A stretch of 64,000 nucleotides of DNA from Guillardia theta CCMP2712 (lineage: Eukaryota > Cryptophyceae > Pyrenomonadales > Geminigeraceae). The first letter of the stretch is position 1; each line of letters begins with the position of its first letter. The DNA lies in assembly GCF_000315625.1 (NCBI RefSeq), contig NW_005434649.1:122001-186000 (forward strand), read 5' to 3'. A program made the position numbers and the translations under genes. Under the pieces are notes generated by a model. The model was not told where the DNA came from and did not search any database. It was given only the letters and a program-made list of their open reading frames with translations. Shown here piece by piece: positions 37,168 to 47,478 of this stretch.

Positions 37168-39125
37168 ACAGGAAGAGAGAGAAAGAGAAAGAGAGACAGA
37201 GAGACAGAGAGACAGAGAAAGAGAGAGAGAAAGAGAGACAGAGAGACAGAGAGAAAGAGAAAGAGACACAGAGAAAGAGAAAGAGAGACAGAGAGAAAGT
37301 GAGAGAGAAAGAGAGACAGAGAGACGGTGAGACAGAGAGAAAGTGAGAAAGAGAGACAGAGAGACAGAAAGAAAGACAGAGACAGAGAGAAAGTGAGACA
37401 GTGAAAGAGAAAGAGAGACAGAGAGAAAGTGAGAGAAAGAGAGAGAGACAGAGAGACAGAGAGACAGAGAGAGAGAGAGAGAGAGAAAGAGAGACAGAGA
37501 GACAGAGAGACAGAGAGAGTGAGAAAGAGAGACAGAGAGACAGAAAGAGAGACAGAGAGACAGAGAGAAAGTGAGAAAGAGAGACAGAGAGACAGAAAGA
37601 GAGACAGAGAAAGAGAAAGAGAGACAGAGAGAAAGTGAGAGAAAGAGAAAGAGAAAGAGAGACAGAGAGACGGTGAGACAGGGAACGAGAAAGAGAGACA
37701 GAGAGAAAGAGAGACAGAGAGACAGAGAGAAAGACAGAGACAGAGAGAAAGTGAGAAAGAGACAGAGAGACAGAGAGACAGAGAGACAGAGAGACAGAGA
37801 CAGAGACAGAGTGACAGAGAGACAGAGAGAGTGAGAAAGAGAGAATGAGAATCGGAGATACAGAGAGAGAGAAAGAGAGACAGAGAAAGAGAAAGAGAAA
37901 GAGAAAGAGAAAGAGAGACAGAGAAAGAGAGACAGGGAACGAGAAAGAGAGACAGAGAGAAAGAGAGACAGAGAGACGAGAGAAAGAGAGAAAGTGAGAA
38001 AGAGACAGAGAGACAGAGAGACAGAGAGACAGAAAGAAAGACAGAGACAGAGAGAAAGTGAGAAAGAGAAAGAGAAAGAGAGACAGAGAGACAGAGGGAA
38101 AGAGAGACAGAGAAACGGAGAAACAGGGAGAGAGAAAGAGCGACAGAGAGAAAGTGAGAAAGAGAAAGAGAAAGAGAAAGAGAGACGGTGAGATAGGGAA
38201 AGAGAAAGAGAGACAGAGAGACAGAGATACAAAGAGAAAGAAAGAAAGAGACAGAGAGACAGATAGACAGAAAGACAGACAGAGAAAGAGAAAGAAAGAC
38301 AGAGAAACAGAGAAACAGAGAAAGCGAAACAGAGAGACAGAGAGACAGAGACAGAGAAAGAGAGACAGAGAGACAGAGAGACAGAGAGACAGAGAGACAG
38401 AGAGAGTGAGAAAGAGAGACAGAGAGACAGAAAGAGAGACAGAGAGACAGAGAGAAAGTGAGAAAGAGAGACAGAGAGACAGAAAGAGAGACAGAGAAAG
38501 AGAAAGAGAGACAGAGAGAAAGTGAGAGAGAAAGAGAGACAGAGAGACTGTGAGACAGAGAGAAAGTGAGAAAGTGAGACAGAGAGACAGAAAGAAAGAC
38601 AGAGACAGAGAGAAAGTGAGACAGAGAAAGAGAAAGAGAGACAGAGAGAATGTGTGAGAAAGAGAGAGAGACAGAGAGACAGAGAGACAGAGAAAGAGAG
38701 ACATAGAGAAAGAGAGACAGAGAGACAGAGAGACAGAGAGAGTGAGAAAGAGAGACAGGGAACGAGAAAGAGAGACAGAGAGAAAGAGAGACAGAGAGAC
38801 GAGAGAAAGAGAGAAAGTGAGAAAGAGACAGAGAGACAGAGAGACAGAGAGACAGAAAGAAAGACAGAGACAGAGAGAAAGTGAGAAAGAGAAAGAGAAA
38901 GAGAGACAGAGAGACAGAGGGAAAGAGAGAGAGAGACAGAGAGACAGAGAGACAGAGAGAGAGAGACAGAGAGATAGACAGAAAGACAGACAGAGAAAGA
39001 GAAAGAAAGACAGAGAAACAGAGAAACAGAGAAAGCGAAACAGAGAGACAGAGAGACAGAGACAGAGAAAGAGAGACAGAGACAGAGAGAATGAGGCAAA
39101 AAGACAGAGAGAAAGAGAGACATAG

Positions 39126-39173
<48 letters not shown>

Positions 39174-39181
39174 AGAGAGAA

Positions 39182-39216
<35 letters not shown>

Positions 39217-39512
39217 AAGAGAAATAGAGACTGAGAGACATAGAGACAGAGAAAGAGACAGAGAGACAGAGAGAGAGAGACACTGAGAAAGAGAAAGAGA
39301 GAGACAGAAAGAAAGACAGAGAGAAAGAGAGACAGCGAGACAGACAGAGAAAGAGACAGACAGAGAGAAATAGAGAAAGGGAAAGAGAAGAGACAAGAGA
39401 GAAAGATACCGAGAAAGAGAAAAGATAGGGAAAGAGACAGAGAGACGGGACAGAGAAAGGGGCTGAGAGACAGATAGTGACAGAGAGACAGAGAGTCAAC
39501 AGAAGCAGAGAG
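37168..39512. repeat. 2.3-kb polypurine GAGA/CAGA microsatellite tract
   Basis: Almost uninterrupted (GA)n, GAGACA and GAAAGA arrays, with purine on the plus strand apart from scattered C and T. Longer copies exist within it: about 170 bp starting GACAGGGAACGAGAAAGAGA recurs at 37931 and 38754 (offset 823), and a block containing AAAGCGAAACAGAGAGACAG recurs at 38331 and 39032 (offset 701). All three minus frames stay open for about 800 codons because the tract almost lacks stop triplets. These Ser/Leu-rich ORFs are artefacts. Confidence 0.95.
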
Positions 39513-39738
39513 CCGGGCGGCCAGAGCAAAACGTTCGGTCGGATCCGAAGTTTGCACGTCTCATAATGGCCTCTCAATATCACTCGGAGTCCGACGGTCT
39601 AACCTGATGGTCTCGGCGCTCTTGCCCTGAGTGACAGTGACGGTGACTTGTTCGAACTTAACTTTGAGTAAAGGCATGATGTTCGAAGTTCGGCGCGGGG
39701 GAATTGTCTATCCGATCAGCCTCGGATCAGTTAACTTA

Positions 39739-39826
39739 GGGGGACAGCAGTCTTGTCCTCGTACTGATCTTTAACTTAACTTCGAGTAAAAAATCAGTAT
39801 ACGGCGAGAAGAGACTGCTGTCCCCC
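39739..39826. repeat. hairpin-forming element, 15-bp perfect arms
   Basis: The left arm GGGGGACAGCAGTCT (39739-39753) and right arm AGACTGCTGTCCCCC (39812-39826) are exact reverse complements. An inner pair, GTACTGAT (39761) and ATCAGTAT (39793), is complementary except for one base. The loop carries TTTAACTTAACTTCGAGTAA, a sequence repeated elsewhere in the window. It could be a small MITE-like element or a transcribed stem-loop. Confidence 0.6.
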
Positions 39827-40078
39827 AAACCGTTGACTACGGCGAGTCGCCGGGATACCTTTACTACACTGACACTGGGACCGTACAGGGCCCGGCGGCC
39901 GCCGGATCATCCGACCGGCCCGCCTCTCGCACCGGCAATCACTGAGTGACCATTGAGTAACTGTCACGAGTAACAGTACAAATGATTGAAGTTCCGGGGG
40001 ACGGGACCGGACTCCTAGTGCTTGAACGGCACTACCACCGTGACAGCCTCGGAAGTTGGCAGGGCTCTGACATGAGTC

Positions 40079-40260
40079 ACTACCGGTACTTGAGCCTGCC
40101 GCCGGTACATTCACTACCGCGGTAGTACCGGCATTTGAGCCTGCCGGGTACATTCACTACCGGTACTTGAGCCTGCGGCGCCGGTACATTGACTCTCACT
40201 ACCGGTACTTGAGCCTGCCGGGTACATTCACTACCGGTACTTGAGCCCCGGTACTATCTC
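40079..40260. repeat. tandem repeat around ACTACCGGTACTTGAGCC
   Basis: Five imperfect copies of a unit of about 35 bp, CACTACCGGTACTTGAGCCT followed by GCCGGGTACATT. Each copy contains palindromic GGTACC-like cores, so copies could pair with each other. Confidence 0.8.
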
Positions 40261-40929
40261 ATCACTCCCCTGTCAGCCTGTCATGGCCCATGGCATTGAC
40301 GTACAAAATCCGACCGTGTCACCAGTCAAGGAACATCAACTTGAATTTCAGGTCCGCCTCAGCATATAAACACTGAATTATGAAAGACAGCAAAGAATGC
40401 TCCCTTCTGCCTAGTTCTGAACCTGATTGCGGTTATAAAATATTAGAGTGGGGGCCCCAAATCGTTCGTCCTTTTGAGGGGTTGCTGTGGGATTCAATAA
40501 GGGGGTGGGGTAGTTGAAAGTTGCAGGAACAGGCGGGGGAGAATAGCGAAAATGACTGTAAAGAGAGGGTGGGGTACTAGTGGGTATTTCCTCATAGTTG
40601 GAAGTATGTCGGGAGGAACAAGGGGAGGATCATGGCGGGAGGAACATGGCGGGAGGAACATGGCGGGAGGAACATGCGGGAGGAAAAAGGGAAAGTGCGC
40701 AGTCTCACAGAGAGGGAGAGAGAGAGAGGGAGAGAAGGAACGAGCGAGCTAGAGGAGGTGGTGGAGGGAGGGAGGTGAAAGGAAAGGGAGGTGGGTAGGT
40801 GGGCTCGGAGGAATTGAAGGGGAGAACACAGATTGCAAGGGGACGAAGATTGTCAGATAAACAACCAAGTGTCGACATTGACATTTTAACTTATGATCTT
40901 TCCAGAATCAAGATTTCGTTCATAGTGCG

Positions 40930-41697
40930 ATGGATCTGCGTATGAATCTATTCCCCGATGAGCACGGCAGACCAGAAGGTAGTAGTTTTTTTTATCGAGA
41001 CTGTAGAGGCTCACAGTTTCCAGGTGAAATGGATATGATCAAAACGCGGGATGAAACCAAGAGGGTCACAATTGCGGAGGAAGTGTTGGAGCTCGGTTCA
41101 TCAGAGGCTTCTTCTCCGGTTATCAAGAAGTTTGGAGTTTCAAGCCCTTCAAGCACAAATGCCGACATGGACGAAGGAACAATTGCGATAGCCAAGATAG
41201 AGAGAAGGCTGAAGAAGAATATCCCAAACGACGAGCGCAAGAAGCTCGAAGCTGAGAAAGAGTCACTTCTTTCCCGTAGGAACCGTGGGACAGCTCCTGG
41301 AGAAACTCCGAACATGCCAGCGAGGTCGGGACAGGTTAGGAGGAAAGTGGGGAATGTTGCGATGCATGTGGAGGAAAGTCAGGAAGGGAAGAAGGACAAG
41401 CGGTCGAAGGCAGCAGCAGCACCTCCTGCTCATCCCAAGACGATGGCGCGAATGAAGGATTGGAAGCGAGAGATCGAAAGACGGATGATCGAGCAAGAAC
41501 AGATAGACTCGTCCACGACCAAAGAGGACTCGGACTGGTTGAAAGCTGTTGACGGGCCTGTCTCTCAAGTTGTGGATTTCTTCAATGAGTTTGTTGATGG
41601 CATGAAACAAGCCATCGGGATGTCTGAACGCCCGCAAGAGACTCAACAGTCTCCGCCCCGAGCTCTTCCCGAGCAGACCTTCAGCCGGCGGCTATGA
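40930..41697 (+). CDS. hypothetical protein, 255 aa, basic and charged
   Basis: A single-exon ORF with ATG at 40930 and TGA at 41695. I recognise no domain. A charged helical segment (AIAKIERRLKKNIPNDERKK) may form a coiled coil. A second Lys/Glu-rich stretch (MARMKDWKREIERRMIEQEQ) precedes an amphipathic C-terminal part (DWLKAVDGPVSQVVDFFNEF). It contains basic patches (GKKDKRSK) that could be nuclear signals. Lack of introns is unusual here but codon use looks coding. An AATAAA lies about 50 nt after the stop. It converges on the MFS gene with about 70 bp between stops. Confidence 0.65.
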   Translation: MDLRMNLFPDEHGRPEGSSFFYRDCRGSQFPGEMDMIKTRDETKRVTIAEEVLELGSSEASSPVIKKFGVSSPSSTNADMDEGTIAIAKIERRLKKNIPNDERKKLEAEKESLLSRRNRGTAPGETPNMPARSGQVRRKVGNVAMHVEESQEGKKDKRSKAAAAPPAHPKTMARMKDWKREIERRMIEQEQIDSSTTKEDSDWLKAVDGPVSQVVDFFNEFVDGMKQAIGMSERPQETQQSPPRALPEQTFSRRL

Positions 41698-41744
41698 TAG
41701 CTCAGCATTGCGACGGTTACAATCGTCGCCAATCATTTACAAAG

Positions 41745-41750
41745 AATAAA
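41745..41750 (+). terminator. AATAAA, candidate poly(A) signal
   Basis: A canonical hexamer 48 nt downstream of the stop of the 255-aa ORF and immediately before the 3' end of the convergent MFS gene. Confidence 0.3.
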
Positions 41751-41768
41751 TGCTTCAGTGATCGCCTT

Positions 41769-43446
41769 TCAAACCTCGTGCGGGTCCGCGAGCACATCGG
41801 ACTCGGCAAGCTTTGTCCTCGCAGAGTATGAGGGCTCGTCGTGGGAGAAGACGTGAGAGAGCGGCACTCCGGTCATGTCGACCCTCAGGAAGAACGCGGC
41901 GACAAGGAGCACAAGAGCGTAGGAGAGAGCATAGGAGAGTAGGGAGGCAGAGACGGAATAGTGCAGGAAAGCTCCCCCAAGGTACGAGACGAGAATGCCG
42001 GAGATCCTGGCGATCGCCGAGCAGACGCCCATGGCGCTTGTGCGGAGCTGTGTTGGGAAAATCTCCGGAGTGTAAGTCTGGGCACGATGTCAGGGAAAGA
42101 GGAGGAATGAGCTTGCCGCTCACGTAGATCACAGCCCAGAGCGCAGCGGTGTTGAAATTGAGGACGAGGGTGAAAAGAACCATAGCTTGCGCCTGCTCAA
42201 ACAGCGCGACGCCTGAGATGCTCAGGAAGCACCTGAGGTATCCAGTCAATCCTTGCCATCCTTCATACCTCAGCGGCTGCTACCCCAGAGAGAAGAGGAT
42301 GATGAGGACTCTGCGGCCCCAGCGCTCGACGAGAAAGGTGGCAGAGAGGGTTCCAGGGATCTGGCATGCCACAGAAGTAAAGAGGGCTTGATAAGAGTTC
42401 TGCCATGCATCTATCATGAGCGTCCAAGGGAGGAAGAGGAGGAGAGCACCTGGGGTTTGAACCCTCTTGCATCGAAATAGCTGGGCCCCCACACGTTGAA
42501 CCCGTAAAAGCCGTAGGAGAGAGCGAACCACAGGCAGGACGTGGCGACAAGACGATCCCTGACATGAGGAGCAGACAGGCTCTTGATGACGACACGTAAA
42601 GGAATCTTGTCAGTCTTCTTGATGCTGCCGCCTTCTCCCAGCAGCTCCTGGTTGTACCCGTTGAACCTCGCTACCTCCTTCAGCACCCGCAGGCTCTCCT
42701 CGTCTCGACCTGTCTCTGCGAGGAAGTAAGGGGATTCCAACATCTGGGAGCGGAAGAATGCTATGATGATCCCGGGGCAGGAGCAGAGGATCAAAAATGT
42801 TTGCCAGCCGGCAGTTTCTAGCAGGGCCCAGGCCAGCCCGGACGCAGTGAGACTGCCAACAGTGGCAAAGATGGTCAGGAGAGTCGTCGCCTTCCCCCTC
42901 GAGCATGTCGGCACAAACTCCATGAAGAGACTGAAATCGATCGCAAGGTTCCCCCCCAGACCGAATCCCTGGAGGAACCTCCACAGCACCAGGCTCTCCA
43001 CGTTCGATGCCGTCGCTGCCAGCATGCCGAAAAATCCCGCCCACAGGCTAGTCAGCTGCCAGCACGATCAGGTCCCCCTCAGTCTTCTCCGAGGTTCATA
43101 CCGTGAAGGAAATTTTCCTTCCCTTCCGATCGCTCATGACGCCCCACACGAGCGAACCCAGCAGCATGCCGATGAAGGTGAAGGAGGCGGCGAGTCCAAG
43201 GCCAGCGCTGCTCACCCCCCACTCGCGCTTCAACTTCGGTATCAGAAAGGACAAGGCCTGAATGTCCATGATGTCGGCAGCCCATCCAGCTCCACATAGC
43301 ACGAGGAGACGAGCCTGATACCTTCCGAACCCGATGCGATCGACAATGCGGTCGACTGTTACATCCTCGTCCTGCTTGCGCGGAGGCTCTTCCTGCTCCC
43401 CGTTCACTGCATGCAGCGCCACTCCCTCCGTGTGCTCTCCACCCAT
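41769..43446 (-). CDS. MFS transporter, SV2/SVOP-like
   Basis: Five exons, complement(41769-42077, 42124-42232, 42284-42399, 42450-43055, 43102-43446), give 494 residues. Introns of 46, 51, 50 and 46 nt keep phase. The soluble N-terminus leads to GFGRYQARLLVLCGAGWAAD, a signature of the SV2/SVOP/plant NIAP group, then the MFS loop 2-3 motif GVMSDRKGRK. In the first half follow VLWRFLQGFGLGGN; after the central loop, SYGFYGFNVWGPSYF, VACQIPGTLSATFLVERWGR and TYTPEIFPTQLRTSAMG; then the last helices and a short cytoplasmic tail. A proton-coupled organic-ion or nutrient transporter is likely; the substrate cannot be read from sequence. The start at 43446 is the first ATG with a continuous acidic N-tail. 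It shares a 196-bp divergent promoter region with the LRR gene. Confidence 0.9.
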
Positions 43447-43642
43447 CCTGACAGTTGTTAGGAGGAGAGCCCTTCACTCCTTCCTTGCCTCTCTCCTCTC
43501 CTCTCCTCTCCTCTCCTCTCCTCTCCCACTCGCTGTCCTCCTTCCCCCTTGTACCAAGAGATTGGGGGAGACGAGCAAGGGAGGGGTCTTTTAGGTAAGA
43601 AGGGGTGGTATCGTGGGTGGTATCAGGAAAATTTGTCGGGGG
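43447..43642. promoter_or_regulatory. divergent intergenic region between MFS and LRR genes
   Basis: This 196-bp region separates two opposite start codons. It contains a CTCTC/TCTCC microsatellite (about 43490-43526) and, near the LRR start, two GGTGGTATC copies. A shared bidirectional promoter is inferred from geometry only. Confidence 0.35.
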
Positions 43643-45186
43643 ATGATGCAGTGGAAGAGTAGGATGGTGGCGCTGTTGCTGGTGCTGGCTCAGCACAGCG
43701 TGAAAGTTTGTTCACACAAGCTGATGAGCTCCGAAGAGAAGCTGATGAGAGATCTTGCTGCTCTATGGCGAGTTGAGGTGACATGATACGTTTCCCTTGC
43801 ATGACCTGAGTTTGTTCGGGTTCTGCAAACCTGGTTTGCAGGAGTGGGAGGGAGAGGACATCTGCAGTTGGAGTGGAGTGACATGTAAAGAGATCGAAGT
43901 GAAAGGTAAGTCTGCTATCAACTTTGTTCAGTTCTTGTATGCTGCCAACCTTTTCTCTGATCATTATTCATGTACTGATCGAGATGATTCCCTTTGCTCA
44001 AGGTTTGGCGGGAACTTCTCAACAGCAGGCGATACAATCCATAAGAGTGTCAGGAGTGTGCCAGCACTTTGATGACGAGAGCACATGTGTCCTCCCCTCG
44101 TACATCACCAAGTTTCGAGCGATAGGTGACCATGAGGATTGAACTATGTACTCCATTGACGCAAGGGTTTCCTCGTAGAACACTTGTACCTGGCGGGGAA
44201 CGGATTTTATGGCTCTATCCCTGCCGATATTGGCAGTGTATCAAGCCTCAAGTCACTCTTCCTCAACTCAAACAAGTCTGTTCGTGTTCTTCTATTCTTC
44301 CTCGTGCTTGTCCGTTATCTCTTATCCTGTGTCCCTCGTTAGTCGCTTTCTCCCATTCCTCGCCTTTCCTCCTTGTTCTTGCTTGCTGTTCTCAGATGAC
44401 GCACTTTTAGTTTGGTCGGCGCAATTCCAAGCTCTATCGGGAAACTGAAAAATCTAGAGAAATTGCACCTCAACAGCAACAAGCTGAGCGGGAGCATACC
44501 GCGTGAAATAGGAGGAGCGACGAGCCTTCATCAGCTAGAGCTGTACTGAGCATGCTATCCTGTCCTGTCTTCTGAAGTCCTTGCAGGCAGCAGAACGAGT
44601 TGACTGGAAGTATACCTGACACCATCGGCGAGTGAGTAGAAGAGACTCGGACTCTCCACCGCTCCCCCTGACGTCCTTGACAAGGCTCAAGTCTCTAGTC
44701 CAGCTGGATCTCAACGAGAATGAGCTGGAGGGAGAAATCCCACCCGCGCTGGGGGCCTTGAAGGAGCTTCACAGGCTGTTCCTGGCAGACAACCTCCTAC
44801 ATGGAGATATCCCGGCCGAGCTCCTGGGGCCGCACATGGTGCATCTGAAGAAAGTTGACCTGAGCAACAACAAGCTCAAGGGCTTCGTCCCTCTTGGCGT
44901 TTGTAAGCTGGGAGATCTCATTCTGCTGAGACTGTCGGGGAATGCCGAGCTCGAAGGAAACGTCCCTGAGTGTGACGCTCCGTATGGACCTTACGCAGAT
45001 GAAGAGAACAAGAAACATTGCAAGAGTCAGGTGAGAGGAATGTGGATTGAGGAAAGGCAGCCTGCCATGATGATCTGTGATGTAGTTGTTGACGACCATG
45101 AGCATCGTCGTCATGACCCTTCGAGCTCATCCTGTTTGCAGATCAAAGACATGTGCCGGGGATTATCGAGGCACGACGAGTTCTAG
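43643..45186 (+). CDS. secreted plant-type leucine-rich repeat protein
   Basis: Eight exons, 43643-43777, 43842-43905, 44003-44125, 44179-44275, 44411-44542, 44587-44631, 44685-45030 and 45142-45186, give 283 residues in consistent phase. The N-terminus is a signal peptide (RMVALLLVLAQHSVKVCS). An LRRNT_2-type cap follows, EWEGEDICSWSGVTC. LRRs of the form L-x-L-x-x-N-x-L-x-G-x-I-P are visible: LYLAGNGFYGSIPADIG, LVGAIPSSIG, LNSNKLSGSIPREIG, QNELTGSIPDTIG, LNENELEGEIPPALG and LADNLLHGDIPAELL. A Cys-containing C-cap follows. Several exons cover roughly one LRR each. There is no transmembrane or kinase part, so it is probably a soluble extracellular recognition or wall protein (inference). Introns are 44-135 nt. 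Intron 7 (111 nt) is open in frame and could be retained. Confidence 0.85.
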
Positions 45187-45393
45187 CTTCTTTCAAGATG
45201 TATCCTCTTGTATTATACAAACGCCAGCAAACATGCGCGTGCGTCCATCTTGACATATGCTACTGCGAGCCCCTCAGGTGCCACGTTTGAAAACTCCAGC
45301 TGAGAAGAGCCGATGAAACATGACCCTCTTCTCGTTCCATCGGCTCAGCGGTTGTCAATCGCTTGGCGATAAGCGCTTGCCATCGAGACTGAC

Positions 45394-47413
45394 TCACGCC
45401 TCGTGATCGTGGAAGTCCCAGCCCTTCAGCTGCAAAGATCCGTCAGACCTCAGCAGGAGCCCAGCAATGCGTTCACCTTCTTGGCTGAGCCGCTCTGACC
45501 AGCGTCCAGATGCATCTCGTTGTCTGCTGGAGGCTCCTTCTCCTTGGCGCTGCTCATCATGCTGATCATGCTGCTCCCGAGTAAGGGAAAGAGCGCGCCA
45601 GTCACTTCCATGGCGTGAAGACGGCAAGAGGAGCGAACCTGTGGCACACCGCCTCGACCCCAAGGGCAGGCGACCAGTCGTCATAGATGATGCTGAGGCA
45701 GATGTGGCCGTTGGTGTAGATGTGAGGATGGATGGGACAGTGATGCTTTTCCTCTCGTCAGCTCAGGGTCGATGCAGCAAGAATTTCACCTTCCTCGTGC
45801 CCCAGCGCGCGGGCCATTCACCTCCCTTACGCTGTGATGGGCAGTCGCCGGACGCGCACTGCAGTGGAATGGGAGGATGAGAAGTAGAAGCAGGTAGAGG
45901 TAGTTGGAAGAAAAGACAATAGGAGCAGGAGCAGAAAGAGTGTTGGTTAAGGTCCTCACAGTTGTGGGAGCTTCAGGTAGGGGCCAGCCCGGAACTTGAA
46001 CGACGAATGTGACCTTTTGTAACATGTCAAGAAGACTCTTTCTGTCTCTTTCACAAGCACAAGTCACCTCTGGAGGTTCGGTGGGATATTTCTCGTCGAA
46101 TCCAAACCTGCCGTGATGCAACAAGTAAACAAGGTGTGAAAGATTGATTTCCTTCAAGATAGTGAAAATGAGATTGAAGCAGATTGTGTTGCAGAGTTGT
46201 CAACGAGACGATATATGAACAATCTTGGGTTTGCTATGAAAACTTCAGACCTGAGCTTGAATTTCTCTCCCTGCCACAACTTCGTCAAGAAATCCAAAGA
46301 GAGTGGTGAAGGAGGAAGTGGAACCTCATAGAAAGAGCCTTTTGCGCCCTCGATTGTGACATACCACTCAAAGATGTTGTCATTGACCTGCTCACAGCGT
46401 CATTCTCATCGGCTACATAGTCGGAACTCCAAACTACCAGCTCAACTTCGAAACTTCCAGAGCTCTGCACCCCCGACGTCAGTTTCATCCAGTGAGAAGC
46501 AAGGACAAGAGCTTGCCTGGATGGCGATCAGCTCCTTTTGCAATCTTTTCACAACGTTTCCTGATGTGCCAGTCCACCTGTACGATAGTGAATTCTCCGC
46601 TGATCCTTTCGGCAACCCTCCACACACACAAGCACTCACTTCTGTGTTGCCAACTTGTGGATTTTTTTGTTCTCCCCGGCAGAGGAAGTGCCCTTATGGC
46701 TCTTCTCCAACTTCTTCTGGTACGCTGCGAGCTCTTCGTCTTCCTCCTCCACAAAATGCTTCTTGTTGTCCTCTTCCTCCTGCTGCTCCTCCACTTGGAT
46801 TGAAGCCCTGAAGAGAGCTTCGCTGACTCGCGCAGGGGTCAGGCCCAGACCTCCCTTGCTCTCTGCCTTGGACAAGTGCTCCTTCATCTCATTTGTGGAC
46901 AGCTTGTCCTTGTTCTCGTTGAGGAAAGAAACAGCCTTCGCAACCTGCACTTCTGTCCCCCTCATGTACCTCAACAGGTATGTGACGGGATTCGCAAAGA
47001 AAGTTGGGCCCTGGGAGATGAAGTAAAGGAGCTTTCTGTCCACCATGTTTGATTTCTTGACATGTCTGCTTGTGATCTTCCTGCATATCTCTAAATCTTC
47101 TTCCACCGTGTGTTGTACCTTTTCACGCCACCCGATGGCCAACTTGACGAATTTCCAGAGCCCGTTCCCCATGATGCTCTGACCCATCTTGTCTATGTCA
47201 TCGAAAATTCCCTCTCCTCCTCTCATCCTCAACACTGAAGGTCTCCCAATCGCGCATTGATCTCCCTGCAGAGTTTCTGCTGTTCTACCATGCACATTCC
47301 GACCTCCCAGTCTGGGGTGTGAGTGAAGGTTGGTGTCGACGCGAAGTTTGAGAGGTGGTCCCGAATGTGACCAAGACATGGAAGAAGAGGAGGCGATACT
47401 ACATGAGTATGAG

Positions 47414-47452
<39 letters not shown>

Positions 47453-47478
47453 TTCGCATCCTTGTTGAACTTCATCAT
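45394..47478 (-). CDS. Pex14-N-like region fused to UBE2W-like E2 ubiquitin-conjugating enzyme
   Basis: Ten exons, complement(45394-45429, 45477-45573, 45639-45751, 45790-45858, 45960-46013, 46068-46107, 46251-46270, 46325-46387, 46478-46577, 46640-47478), give 476 residues. The C-terminal about 195 residues are a UBC fold: VVKRLQKELIAIQ, FEWYVTIEGAKGSFYEGEK, EKYPTEPPEVTF, HPHIYTNGHICLSIIYDDW with catalytic Cys in HICL, SMISMMSSAKEKEPPADN and a closing FHDHEA. HPH in place of HPN and the tail match the UBE2W/plant UBC15-18 group. The N-terminal region has a 12-Met run, an RMRGG motif and a helical block (VAKAVSFLNENKDKLSTNEM ... GLGLTPARVSEALF) resembling the Pex14 N-terminal domain. A 23-residue Cys-rich exon (45790-45858) before HPH is supported only by phase. 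The 45751 acceptor could lie 6 nt further on. Fusion rests on the GTGAGT donor at 46639; otherwise these are two genes. Confidence 0.8.
47416..47451 (-). repeat. (ATG)12 run at the start of the E2-fusion ORF
   Basis: Twelve uninterrupted CAT triplets on the plus strand read as twelve Met codons on the minus strand, nine codons after the first ATG at 47478. Copy-number change here would add or remove start codons without shifting frame. Confidence 0.95.

Larger units (their letters stand above)
39513..40929. other. intergenic with hairpin, short repeats, G-rich motifs
   Basis: No convincing gene. The region holds a perfect 15-bp inverted repeat at 39739-39826, a five-copy tandem repeat at 40079-40260, G-rich runs at about 40503-40580 (GGGGGTGGGGTAG) and a GGGAGGAACATGGC triplication near 40630-40680 just upstream of the next gene. 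Confidence 0.6.

Noticed and set aside
36917-39583. Three overlapping minus-strand ORFs of 768-888 codons rich in Ser/Leu/Phe
   Set aside because: They are read straight through the GAGA/CAGA microsatellite, in all three frames at once, with no domain and no codon bias beyond the repeat.
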